In this document: positions 1 to 7,338 of the stretch, one piece after another
How the letters are laid out: every line of letters starts with the position of its first letter
How positions within the stretch are numbered: position 1 is the first letter of the stretch
DNA from: Alkalihalobacterium alkalinitrilicum
Lineage (GTDB): Bacteria > Bacillota > Bacilli > Bacillales > Bacillaceae_F
Direction: 5' to 3'
NCBI RefSeq assembly: GCF_002019605.1
Contig: NZ_KV917368.1
Coordinates: forward strand, 1,507,617 to 1,571,616
DNA length: 64,000 nt
Program-made: the position numbers and the translations under genes
The notes under the pieces: generated by a model
What the model was told of the DNA's origin: nothing
Database searches by the model: none
The model's input: only the letters and a program-made list of their open reading frames with translations

Positions 1-838
1 ATTTCTCTTCTGTCATACCGAATACTGCTGTATAGTGTCCAATGTTTGCGCCCTCTAAAGAATATGCAAATAAGTCTTGGAAGCCCCATCCATCCCAGTC
101 ACAAATACAAAGAAGGTTACCATCCAATGCACCTCGGCTTAAAGCATCATAAGATTCTGTTTGTGGCATGGTAATTGACGCTGCACCTACGTTGTTAAGA
201 AACATCTCACTTACACGTGCTCCAGCTCGAATTCTAATATTATTAAAGTCTTCTGGTGTTTCAAAACGTTTACCTGTTGTCGCAAGCGTATATGGGTCAC
301 CTGCATTTACAGCCCATACTTTTAAGCCTTGTGGTTCAAATTCTAACTCATAAAATGTCTTACCATCTTGCAATTCATGATCACCATAGACAAGATTGTA
401 GTATGCATTATTTACTATTTCTGCACCCGAATCTGTTAATGGGATCATAGTAATTTCTGATAACGGAAAACGCCCTGGATCATAAAGGTGCATTACTGGT
501 AAAGCAACATCAATCGTACCCGCATTTAATGCATCTAATTCTCCACCAAGCGGTACTAATTCTCCACCCGTATAGAGTTCAAATTGTAGACGCCCATTTG
601 AGTCTTCTTCTACTCGTTCCATCCAGCTATAAAGGTATGACTCTAGCCAAACATGGTGAGCAGGTAAGCCAGATGAAGCACGTAATACTATTGTTTCTTC
701 AGATTGATTGCTTCCTTCACTGTCGTTACCACCAGTGTTTTCACTTGAAGATGATGATTGGTTAGATGAACAGCCGACCACAACTAAAGAAAGTACAGTA
801 AGAACCATTAATAATAGACTATTTTTCATTTTTTTCAT
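1..838 (-). CDS. dctP: TRAP-type C4-dicarboxylate transporter substrate-binding lipoprotein (DctP-like), C-terminus outside window
   Basis: This is the extracytoplasmic binding protein of a TRAP (tripartite ATP-independent) transporter, which captures organic acids outside the cell for a DctQ/DctM permease. The frame opens at ATG 836-838, behind a G-rich ribosome site (complement of 841-850), and stays open to the window edge, giving 279 residues. The N-terminus is a lipoprotein signal (MKKMKNSLLLMVLTVLS, then VVVGC as lipobox), followed by a Ser/Asn/Glu-rich linker. The mature part has the DctP pattern: an early LRASSGLPAHH segment, a central region around GKRFETPEDF and IRIRAG, and later MPQTESYDAL. 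The dctQ and dctM genes would lie beyond position 1. The substrate cannot be read from the sequence. Confidence 0.85.
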   Translation of the reverse strand, partial: MKKMKNSLLLMVLTVLSLVVVGCSSNQSSSSSENTGGNDSEGSNQSEETIVLRASSGLPAHHVWLESYLYSWMERVEEDSNGRLQFELYTGGELVPLGGELDALNAGTIDVALPVMHLYDPGRFPLSEITMIPLTDSGAEIVNNAYYNLVYGDHELQDGKTFYELEFEPQGLKVWAVNAGDPYTLATTGKRFETPEDFNNIRIRAGARVSEMFLNNVGAASITMPQTESYDALSRGALDGNLLCICDWDGWGFQDLFAYSLEGANIGHYTAVFGMTEEK

Positions 839-1690
839 AAGTAACCCCCCACTGAGCATAATATTTGAAATATTCAGAAACTTAAAACTGAACTAACTAC
901 TTATCTTACTGTGAAACTAACTCGTTTTGCGGAAGCGTTTACAAATTACGTGATTGGTAAATCTCTTCATGGCAAATGAACTATTTGGTGAACTATTAAA
1001 TATTTTTCTGAGAATAGAGTATAGTATTTTCTAAATATTTTAGCGATATTCTTTTCGTCATATTTTGAGATCTTTCACTAAATCTTTACAAACGCTTTTC
1101 GCTTTCTACAACTAGTAACTACGACAATTTACTCTCCTAACGGATATCCCCTCCTATTAATAATATAAATTACATACTTATATAAAAGATTTAACTTTCA
1201 TATTTTTATTATTCTTCAAAGAAATAGTAATCCCTTTTTTGTTGTGAAAAAAAATTTAATTTTTAAATCTATATTTAATTATAAAGGGTTTTCTCCAGCA
1301 TTACTGAAAATGGAACAAATTTTTTCATTTTTTTTAAAGATATATTTGTCCAAAAAAACCACTCCTCTCAATTAGTAAAATAAATTACTGATAAATACTT
1401 ATTTATTACCAATACTAAATTCCCCTATTACCACTTTTAGTGTAATTTAAACAATAGAATTAAATATTAATTCAATTACAAAATATAAATTTAATGAAAT
1501 TACAAAAAAATAAAGGGATAACCTTATACTATTAAAATAAATTATAAAGGTAGTACCCTATGTATTAATAAAATTTTTATTGAAATTTAATGATTATTTT
1601 ATTAGAATGACCAAACAATATCAAGAGTTTTTTGAAAATTAAATATTTTATTTTTCCATTTGAGTGTGCTATTTATTTGTATTTAAATAA
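839..1690. other. AT-rich intergenic region, no gene seen
   Basis: About 850 bases lie between the TRAP binding-protein gene and the desR terminator. I found no reading frame with a ribosome site and no RNA family that I recognise. The segment from about 1200 to 1690 is extremely AT-rich. The part nearest 838 must hold the promoter of the transporter gene and contains one cre-like site. Confidence 0.6.
930..943. promoter_or_regulatory. cre-like site (CcpA) upstream of the TRAP binding-protein gene
   Basis: CGGAAGCGTTTACA matches the catabolite-responsive element consensus TGNAANCGNWNNCA at every fixed position except the first. It lies about 90 bases upstream of the start codon of a carboxylate transporter, a typical CcpA-controlled gene. 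CcpA control is an inference from the match and its position. Confidence 0.45.
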
Positions 1691-1715
1691 AAGGAGAATC
1701 AAATAGATCCTCCTT
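1691..1715 (-). terminator. Terminator of the des-desK-desR operon
   Basis: AAGGAG and CTCCTT arms, extended by GATC-type pairs, form a short hairpin next to the desR stop codon. On the minus strand it is followed by TTTTATTT, giving a rho-independent terminator. Confidence 0.6.
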
Positions 1716-2314
1716 CATTTAAACCATCCTTTTTCTTTTGACTGTGTAATTGCTTCAATTCTGTTTTTCACTTCAAGTTTATCTAATATTGTAGAAATAT
1801 AGTTCCGAACCGTTCCTGTTTTAATGCTGAGCTCATCCGCAATTTCCTTCGTGTTTTTTCCGTCTGCAATCAATTCTAATACAGCTTTTTCTCTCTCTGT
1901 TAAAGGGTTTCCCTCACTGTATAGGTCGTCCATTAGTTCTGGTGCGTATATCCGTTTACCTGCCATAACACTTCGAATAGAACTAGCTAACGCTTCACTA
2001 GGGCTATCCTTTAATAAATAACCACTCACTCCTGCTTTTAACGCACGTTGAAAATATCCCGAACGAGCAAACGTTGTTAAAATGATTACTTTACACTGTA
2101 GTATTTTCAGTTCTTCTGCAGCCTCTAGTCCACTTTTTTCAGGCATTTCAATATCCATAATACAAATATCAGGTTTATACTCATTGACTAGATCTATAGC
2201 TTCTTGACCGTTGGTAGCCTTACCCACCACTTCCATATCATCTTCTAAATTCAGCAATGAACCTAATGCACCTAATAACATTCTCTGGTCTTCAGCAATA
2301 ACGATTCGTATCAT
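1715..2314 (-). CDS. desR: Two-component response regulator DesR
   Basis: This is a NarL/FixJ-type response regulator of 199 residues, the same length as Bacillus subtilis DesR. The receiver domain holds the phosphoacceptor Asp54 in CIMDIEMPEKSG. The C-terminal LuxR-type helix-turn-helix begins at LTEREKAVLELIADG and includes TKEIADELSIKTGTVRNY. In the known system DesR, phosphorylated by DesK in the cold, activates the fatty-acid desaturase gene. Its start overlaps the end of desK by four bases, so the two are translationally coupled. The desaturase gene lies upstream on the same strand. Confidence 0.93.
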   Translation of the reverse strand: MIRIVIAEDQRMLLGALGSLLNLEDDMEVVGKATNGQEAIDLVNEYKPDICIMDIEMPEKSGLEAAEELKILQCKVIILTTFARSGYFQRALKAGVSGYLLKDSPSEALASSIRSVMAGKRIYAPELMDDLYSEGNPLTEREKAVLELIADGKNTKEIADELSIKTGTVRNYISTILDKLEVKNRIEAITQSKEKGWFK

Positions 2315-3444
2315 AGGCGTTCCTCCTCCGTCTGCTTGATAACATTTGGGACTCTCATCGTAATCGTCGTTCCATTTTCTGAGACGATATCCAAACTTCC
2401 ATTTACAAATTCTAAACGCTCTCTCATACCTTGGATACCGCTTCCCTTATACAAATCTTGCTCCTCATTAATACCGACACCGTTATCTTTTACTTTAATA
2501 CAAATTTCATTGGGATGCTGCTCTATTGAAATATAACAAACCGTAGCTTGACTATGTTTAACAACGTTTGTGACCGATTCTTTCATACACATACTTAAAA
2601 TGTTCTCAACAAAAAGAGATACATTGGTTAGCTGAACGTCTCTATCATATTCAAAATCAATCTGAGCTGCTTTTAGAATTTGCTTAACATGAACAATTTC
2701 TTCTTTTATACGAATACCGCGCATTTGCGATACCATTTTTCGTACTTCATTCAATGCCGTTCTTGCGGTTTGTTGGACATCGTTTAATTCATTTCTAGCT
2801 TGTTCAGGGTCTTTGTCGATTAACTTCCTGGCCAAGTCGCTCTTCAAACCAATAAGAGAAAGTTTTTGACCGAGTGTGTCATGTAAGTCACGGGCAATCC
2901 GTTGACGTTCTTCTTGCTTTACCAACTCCGCAATTCTTTTATTTGCATCTTCAAGCTTTTCTTCTAATTGGTCTTGCTTTTTGCGATTATAAAGGTTAAA
3001 TGGAAGAAGAATTACACTAATCAACACAATAATAATAAAAGGTATTTGTTTTAAAAATAAATCCCCTTTTATTAAGATATTGTAATTAATCGCTATCATC
3101 GTAAATACCAAGTGAATGATATACAAAGTAAGAAAAGCCACTCGATTTCTTATATTACCGTTATAGTACGCAATATAGAAAGCAAAATAAATAAATTGAA
3201 ACAAAATGGTCATTGTTATTGATATAGCAATTAGAATACAGGTCCAAACGTACACAGGCCATTTTTGTGACATAAACGCAAAACGATACGAGACAAAAAA
3301 CATAATCGTAAGCGTGATACCTGTAATTATTGCAGGGGTGGAGGAAGATTGAAAAACAAAATAAAACGGTAGAATACTAAAACTACTCCAAATATAAGGA
3401 GATATTCCTGAGTTTTTTTGAAAAAATTTTAGCTTATTTATCAT
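2311..3444 (-). CDS. desK: Membrane-thickness/cold sensor histidine kinase DesK
   Basis: DesK senses membrane thickening at low temperature and controls the phosphorylation state of DesR. The 377-residue protein has about five hydrophobic segments over the first 150 residues, then a linker helix and a HisKA_3 domain. The phosphoacceptor is His188 in ERQRIARDLHDTLGQKLSL, at the same number as in B. subtilis DesK. The ATPase domain shows KESVTNVVKHS (N box) and later DNGVGI and GSGIQGMRERLEF (G boxes). The order des-desK-desR matches B. subtilis. A hairpin lies between des and desK, so desKR may have partly independent expression. Confidence 0.93.
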   Translation of the reverse strand: MINKLKFFQKNSGISPYIWSSFSILPFYFVFQSSSTPAIITGITLTIMFFVSYRFAFMSQKWPVYVWTCILIAISITMTILFQFIYFAFYIAYYNGNIRNRVAFLTLYIIHLVFTMIAINYNILIKGDLFLKQIPFIIIVLISVILLPFNLYNRKKQDQLEEKLEDANKRIAELVKQEERQRIARDLHDTLGQKLSLIGLKSDLARKLIDKDPEQARNELNDVQQTARTALNEVRKMVSQMRGIRIKEEIVHVKQILKAAQIDFEYDRDVQLTNVSLFVENILSMCMKESVTNVVKHSQATVCYISIEQHPNEICIKVKDNGVGINEEQDLYKGSGIQGMRERLEFVNGSLDIVSENGTTITMRVPNVIKQTEEERL

Positions 3445-3580
3445 GTAAGGACCCTCATTTTTACAGTATCTTCCTCGTTATCTTACCATAAAGAGAAACT
3501 TTACTCAGTGGGGGTTCCATATCCCCCATAGAATATTTTGAATAGGACTCATTGTAAACAATTTGACTTTAAAAAAATGA

Positions 3581-3618
3581 CCTCTTCTTTTTAAACACTA
3601 AAAGCGTTTAAAAAGAGG
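3581..3618 (-). terminator. Hairpin between des and desK
   Basis: The inverted repeat CCTCTT..TTTTAAAC / GTTTAAAAAGAGG has a loop of about nine bases. On the minus strand it is followed after three bases by seven T residues. It would partly terminate des transcripts before desK. The loop also contains AAAGCGTTTA, which resembles half of a cre site. Confidence 0.6.
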
Positions 3619-3661
3619 AGGTAATGATATTGGATAACAACTAACAAAATAACAGCCGTTA

Positions 3662-4681
3662 TTATTGTACTTTAACTTTTGGATTAACTTGTACGTCTTT
3701 AATCTCATTAAACGCAATGAACTTTTTATTGTTCTCATCCCAAAGACGAAAACGAAGTGATTTCAGACTTGAGCCGATCGTAATTGTTTGTACTTCTTGT
3801 AATGCTTGGTGTTTGTTATGAACTTCTTCAAGTTTATAGTTAGGAACTCTTGGGCTTAAGTGATGGATATGGTGAAAACCGATGTTCCCTGTTAACCATT
3901 GCAACACCTTTGGCAGTTTATAATACGAACTACCCTCTAATGCCGCTTTCACGTAGTCCCATTCGTCCTCATTTTCAAAGTAAGAGTCTTCAAATTGATG
4001 TTGAACATAAAATAACCAAATACCTAATGAGCCTGAAATTAAGAAAATTGGTCCTTGTATCAAAAGGAACGCCTGCCAACCAATTGCCCAACATAAAACG
4101 GCGATAATAGATACAATGGAAAAGTTTGTTAAATAGGTGTTCAATCGTTCTTTCATTCGAGCATTTTTCATGTTAAATCGATACTCAATTAAGAAGATAT
4201 ATATGGGACCTAATACAAACATAACAAACGGGTTTCGATATAAACGGTAAGCAATTCTTTTCAATATAGATGCAGATACGTATTCATCCACTGTTAGAAC
4301 CCATACATCACCTGTTCCACGTTTATTTAGATTACTGCTTGTCGCATGATGTACAGAATGACTGTGCTTCCATTGTTCGTAAGGACAAAATGTCATAATC
4401 CCAGTAATAGTTCCAAGAATCTGGTTCGCCCGACGATTTTTAAAAAATGATTGATGACAACAATCATGAAAAATAATAAATATCCGTACTAAAAATCCAG
4501 CTGCAATTGTACATAGGATGAACGTAAGAACATATGAAACGGAAAGACTAGCATATGCAAGGACCCATAGGACAAAAAAAGGTACCATCGTATTTACGAT
4601 TTGCCATACACTTGTCTTCGTATTTGATTTTTCAAAGGGGGCAAGTTGCTTTCTTAAGTGTTTATGGTTTTGATTTCCCAT
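3662..4681 (-). CDS. des: Membrane phospholipid fatty-acid desaturase Des
   Basis: This acyl-lipid desaturase introduces a double bond into membrane fatty acids at low temperature to restore fluidity. The 339-residue protein carries the three di-iron His boxes of the family: HDCCH (His72-His76), HSVHH (108-112) and HHIHH (270-274). Hydrophobic segments lie between them near residues 30-65 and 160-230. An in-frame stop lies just upstream of ATG 4681, which fixes the start; a GAGGAAGTG ribosome site precedes it. desK and desR follow on the same strand, and a likely DesR operator lies about 75-105 bases upstream. Confidence 0.93.
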   Translation of the reverse strand: MGNQNHKHLRKQLAPFEKSNTKTSVWQIVNTMVPFFVLWVLAYASLSVSYVLTFILCTIAAGFLVRIFIIFHDCCHQSFFKNRRANQILGTITGIMTFCPYEQWKHSHSVHHATSSNLNKRGTGDVWVLTVDEYVSASILKRIAYRLYRNPFVMFVLGPIYIFLIEYRFNMKNARMKERLNTYLTNFSIVSIIAVLCWAIGWQAFLLIQGPIFLISGSLGIWLFYVQHQFEDSYFENEDEWDYVKAALEGSSYYKLPKVLQWLTGNIGFHHIHHLSPRVPNYKLEEVHNKHQALQEVQTITIGSSLKSLRFRLWDENNKKFIAFNEIKDVQVNPKVKVQ

Positions 4682-4751
4682 TGTTTTTAATCACTTCCTC
4701 TTTTTCATTTGTTTGTATCTTTAGGATAAATGAAAGTGAGGAAACGTTGTA

Positions 4752-4790
4752 GTCATAGCTGTCATGTAAAAAACATGATAAATGTCATGT
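4752..4790. promoter_or_regulatory. Probable DesR operator of the des promoter
   Basis: The segment holds repeated TCATG-type half sites: GTCATAGCTGTCATGT, a run of A, then ACATGATAAATGTCATG. TCATGT and ACATGA form a dyad, flanked by further TCAT/ATGTCATG copies. B. subtilis des has two adjacent DesR-P sites at a comparable distance from the gene. The assignment is from repeat architecture and position. Confidence 0.55.
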
Positions 4791-4859
4791 ATGTAGAGTA
4801 GAACGTTTACAGTTATTGAAGAAAAACCCAAAAATATTTATAAAGTTATCATGAACGAA

Positions 4860-5029
4860 ACTAGCCCCTTACTCGTAAGTTCGTAGGTTAATTTGGTTAG
4901 ACTGAATTACTACAAAAAACCCAAACCAAATCAGAGCTACATTACGGAAGGAGCTAGTTTATTATGAAGGATAACACAAAATACGTAGGTTGTCTTGAAG
5001 TGGAGATATTACTGCCGTTGTTGTGAGAT
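4860..5029 (+). mobile_element. Internally deleted IS200/IS605-like element (left end plus tnpA start joined to a right-end tip)
   Basis: The left part has an imperfect inverted repeat (AAACTAGC..TTACTCGTAA against TTACGGAAGGAGCTAGTTT) about 80 bases apart. An AAGGAG site then leads into ATG 4964, which encodes MKDNTKY, much like the N-terminus of IS200-type TnpA proteins. After about 35 bases the sequence runs into AAGTGGAGATATTACTGCC (4998-5016) and GTTGTTGTGAG, the same tail found at 51324-51355 and 56575-56603. The simplest reading is an element that lost everything between tnpA codon 8 or so and its right end. Exact ends and target site are not determined. Confidence 0.5.
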
Positions 5030-5034
5030 TAAAA

Positions 5035-5060
5035 ACAGGCTAACTGTGAAGTCAGCCTGT
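5035..5060 (-). terminator. Terminator of the CitMHS transporter gene
   Basis: ACAGGCTAACT and AGTCAGCCTGT form a stem with a small bulge. On the minus strand it is followed by TTTTTAAT. It lies 17 bases beyond the transporter stop codon. Confidence 0.75.
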
Positions 5061-5076
5061 AATATATTTTTTCTTC

Positions 5077-6414
5077 TTATAGTTGAATAATTCCAATTAA
5101 TATAGCTACTACAAGTAATACTATACTAAAACCCCACACCCAGAAAAACGAATAACGAATATGTTTTCCCATCTCAAGTCCAGCTAAACCAAGCGCTAAC
5201 CAAAGAGCAGGTGAAAACGGGCTGACGAAAGTTCCTATAATATTACCAATTACCATTGCATAGGCTGCAGATACTGTATCTACTCCGTAACTTGTTACAA
5301 TTTGTTCTACTACTGGTAGGAGGGCAAAATAGTACGCATCTGTATTTAATACTAATTCAAAAGGTACTCCTAATACACCAATGATTAAGTGCAAATACGG
5401 TACAATAAACTCAGGCAAAATCATAACCAGGTCCGTTGCTAGGGCATCTAACATCCCTGTACCTCCTAATATTCCTAGAAACGACCCTGCCGCGAGAATA
5501 ATTGTTGCCATCAAAAGCGCATTTGGTGCATGTGCTTTTATACGTTGCATTTGTTCATCTACTGTGTGGTAATTCAGTGGTAACGCAATACTGAGTGCAA
5601 TCATAAATACAAACCCAGCTGGAATAATACCCCAAACTAACATACCGACCAAACCTATAGTAAGTAATAAATTAAACCAAAGAAGCTTTGGACGTGCAAG
5701 AGTATTTTCTTTCTTTGGTAGCTCTGAAGCACTTTGGCTTTCTGTTAACTCATACGCAGCTGCTGCTTCTATACTTGCGCTTTCTGTTTCAACCATTTTT
5801 GCAATACGCCTTTTTTCTCTTATTCCTAAAATAATGGCCATTCCTATTAATAGAATCATAGCGATAATTTGTAAAGGGATAAGTGGTCTCCATAACTCAG
5901 TCGGATCCATTCCGAGCACTGCACCTGTACGTCCTATAGGTCCACCCCATGGAACCATATTAATAATACTTGCACTCGTTCCTACTAAAAGTAAAAGTAA
6001 ATAGGGGCTCATGTTTAAACGTTTATATAATGGAAGAAGGGCTGGTATTGTGATCAGAAACGTTGAAGCTCCCGACCCATCTAGATGAGCAATCGCAGCA
6101 ATAATTACAGTTGCCACGGCAACAGCAATTACATCACCGCGAGAAATCGCAATCATTTTATTAATGATAGGATCAAATAATCCAGCATCTTGCATAATTC
6201 CAAAATATAGTATCGCAAAGATAAACATGATAACGACGCTCATTACACGGTCAATCCCATTCGTAAAGAACCCCCCGATTTCAGTCATACCAAATCCCGC
6301 GATTAACGCACCAATAATTGGAACGAGAACAAGACCTATTATCGGATTAATTCTCCCTCTTAAAAGTAAAAATACAATCGTAATAATTGTCGCAAATCCT
6401 ATTATACTAAGCAT
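5077..6414 (-). CDS. CitMHS-family citrate (metal-citrate) secondary transporter
   Basis: The 445-residue integral membrane protein has about twelve hydrophobic segments and a hydrophilic central loop around residues 200-240 (EKRRIAKMVETESASIEAAA). It fits CitMHS transporters, which import citrate complexed to divalent cations; members are about 430-450 residues. Recognisable stretches are HLDGSGASTFLITIPALLP near residue 110 and VPWGGPIGRTG near 155. A sensor kinase and response regulator of the CitA/CitB class lie just upstream, the arrangement of B. subtilis citS-citT-citM. A good AAAGGATGAG ribosome site precedes ATG 6414. Citrate is the likely substrate, but the preferred metal cannot be inferred. 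Confidence 0.85.
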   Translation of the reverse strand: MLSIIGFATIITIVFLLLRGRINPIIGLVLVPIIGALIAGFGMTEIGGFFTNGIDRVMSVVIMFIFAILYFGIMQDAGLFDPIINKMIAISRGDVIAVAVATVIIAAIAHLDGSGASTFLITIPALLPLYKRLNMSPYLLLLLVGTSASIINMVPWGGPIGRTGAVLGMDPTELWRPLIPLQIIAMILLIGMAIILGIREKRRIAKMVETESASIEAAAAYELTESQSASELPKKENTLARPKLLWFNLLLTIGLVGMLVWGIIPAGFVFMIALSIALPLNYHTVDEQMQRIKAHAPNALLMATIILAAGSFLGILGGTGMLDALATDLVMILPEFIVPYLHLIIGVLGVPFELVLNTDAYYFALLPVVEQIVTSYGVDTVSAAYAMVIGNIIGTFVSPFSPALWLALGLAGLEMGKHIRYSFFWVWGFSIVLLVVAILIGIIQL

Positions 6415-6487
6415 ATGTTCTCATCCTTTCTAGTAAGCAATTGATGTATAAAAAAATAATAAGAATCAATGTATAAAATAACAAAAA

Positions 6488-6502
6488 TGTAAAACGCTTA
6501 CA
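6488..6502. promoter_or_regulatory. cre-like site upstream of the CitMHS transporter gene
   Basis: TGTAAAACGCTTACA is a nearly symmetrical cre-like sequence with the core AACGCTT and TGTAA/TTACA arms, about 75 bases upstream of the transporter start. In B. subtilis citM is repressed through CcpA. It departs from the strict consensus at two positions, so this is a moderate call. Confidence 0.45.
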
Positions 6503-6524
6503 ATCGGTAGTGGAGATAATAGAA

Positions 6525-6567
6525 TAATCCCTCTATTCAAATTAACATAATTTGAATAGAGGGATTA
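6525..6567. terminator. Perfect 18-bp stem-loop between response regulator and citrate transporter
   Basis: TAATCCCTCTATTCAAAT (6525-6542) is exactly complementary to ATTTGAATAGAGGGATTA (6550-6567), with a seven-base loop. It separates the two-component genes from the transporter. No strong U-run follows on the minus strand, so it may be a weak terminator, an RNA-stabilising or processing hairpin, or a repeat relic. Confidence 0.6.
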
Positions 6568-6620
6568 TATTATGAACATAAGCTCATTATTGATCATTAT
6601 GCGAATTTTGTTCATTTTGT

Positions 6621-7325
6621 TTACGTTAGTAGATAACGTCGTTCAGGTCTACCGACGTCACCATATTTTAATTTTGCCTCAACTTCTTTTACAGAAACGA
6701 GAAACTCTAAATAACGTCTTGCAGTTGAGCGGCTAGCACCAATTTGGTGACCTAATTCAACAGCCGTTAATCCCGTTGCTTGATTTTGTTTCATAATATT
6801 TTTAATTTTATCAAGTGTAATTGCATCTATTCCTTTAGGTAATTCCATTATTCCTGTTGATTTAGAAGAAAATGATGTATGAATTGATCCTGTTAACTGA
6901 TCAATATCTTCTTGTTCCACTTCTTCCTTCGACTTAAGAAATTGTCGATGTTCTCTATACCTTTTTAATGTCTGTTCAAATCGTTCAAACTCAACAGGTT
7001 TAACAATATAATCGAAAATTCCACCCCTTAGTGCTTCTTCGACTGTCGATACTTCCTTTGCAGCAGTGACCATAATGATATCAACCAGACGAAACCTTTT
7101 ACGAATTTCCCAAAATAAATTCAACCCCACTACATCTGGTATATAAACATCTAGGAAAATTAAATCAGGTAAATGATGTCTATTTTTTAAGTAGTCTAAA
7201 GTTTCTTCCCCTGTTTTAACGATCGTTTGCACAACAAACCCATCGACTTTATTTACATACTGACGTGTGATATCAGCAACCCTAAAGTCGTCTTCTACAA
7301 TTAAAACTTCAAATATTTCTCTCAA
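6621..7325 (-). CDS. CitT/DctR-type response regulator
   Basis: This transcriptional response regulator of the CitB/DcuR group has 234 residues. The receiver domain covers about residues 1-125, with acidic residues VEDD near 11-14 and the phosphoacceptor Asp in LIFLDVYIPDV near residue 59. The C-terminal domain (from about 165) has a helix-turn-helix, TAVELGHQIGASRSTARRYL. It would be phosphorylated by the kinase ending 13 bases upstream and activate the citrate transporter gene downstream on the same strand. The regulon is inferred from gene order. Confidence 0.87.
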   Translation of the reverse strand: MREIFEVLIVEDDFRVADITRQYVNKVDGFVVQTIVKTGEETLDYLKNRHHLPDLIFLDVYIPDVVGLNLFWEIRKRFRLVDIIMVTAAKEVSTVEEALRGGIFDYIVKPVEFERFEQTLKRYREHRQFLKSKEEVEQEDIDQLTGSIHTSFSSKSTGIMELPKGIDAITLDKIKNIMKQNQATGLTAVELGHQIGASRSTARRYLEFLVSVKEVEAKLKYGDVGRPERRYLLT

Positions 7326-7338
7326 AGTATACTCCCCC

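Noticed and set aside
1081..1100. Second cre-like site TTTACAAACGCTTTTCG
   Set aside because: It has three mismatches at fixed consensus positions.
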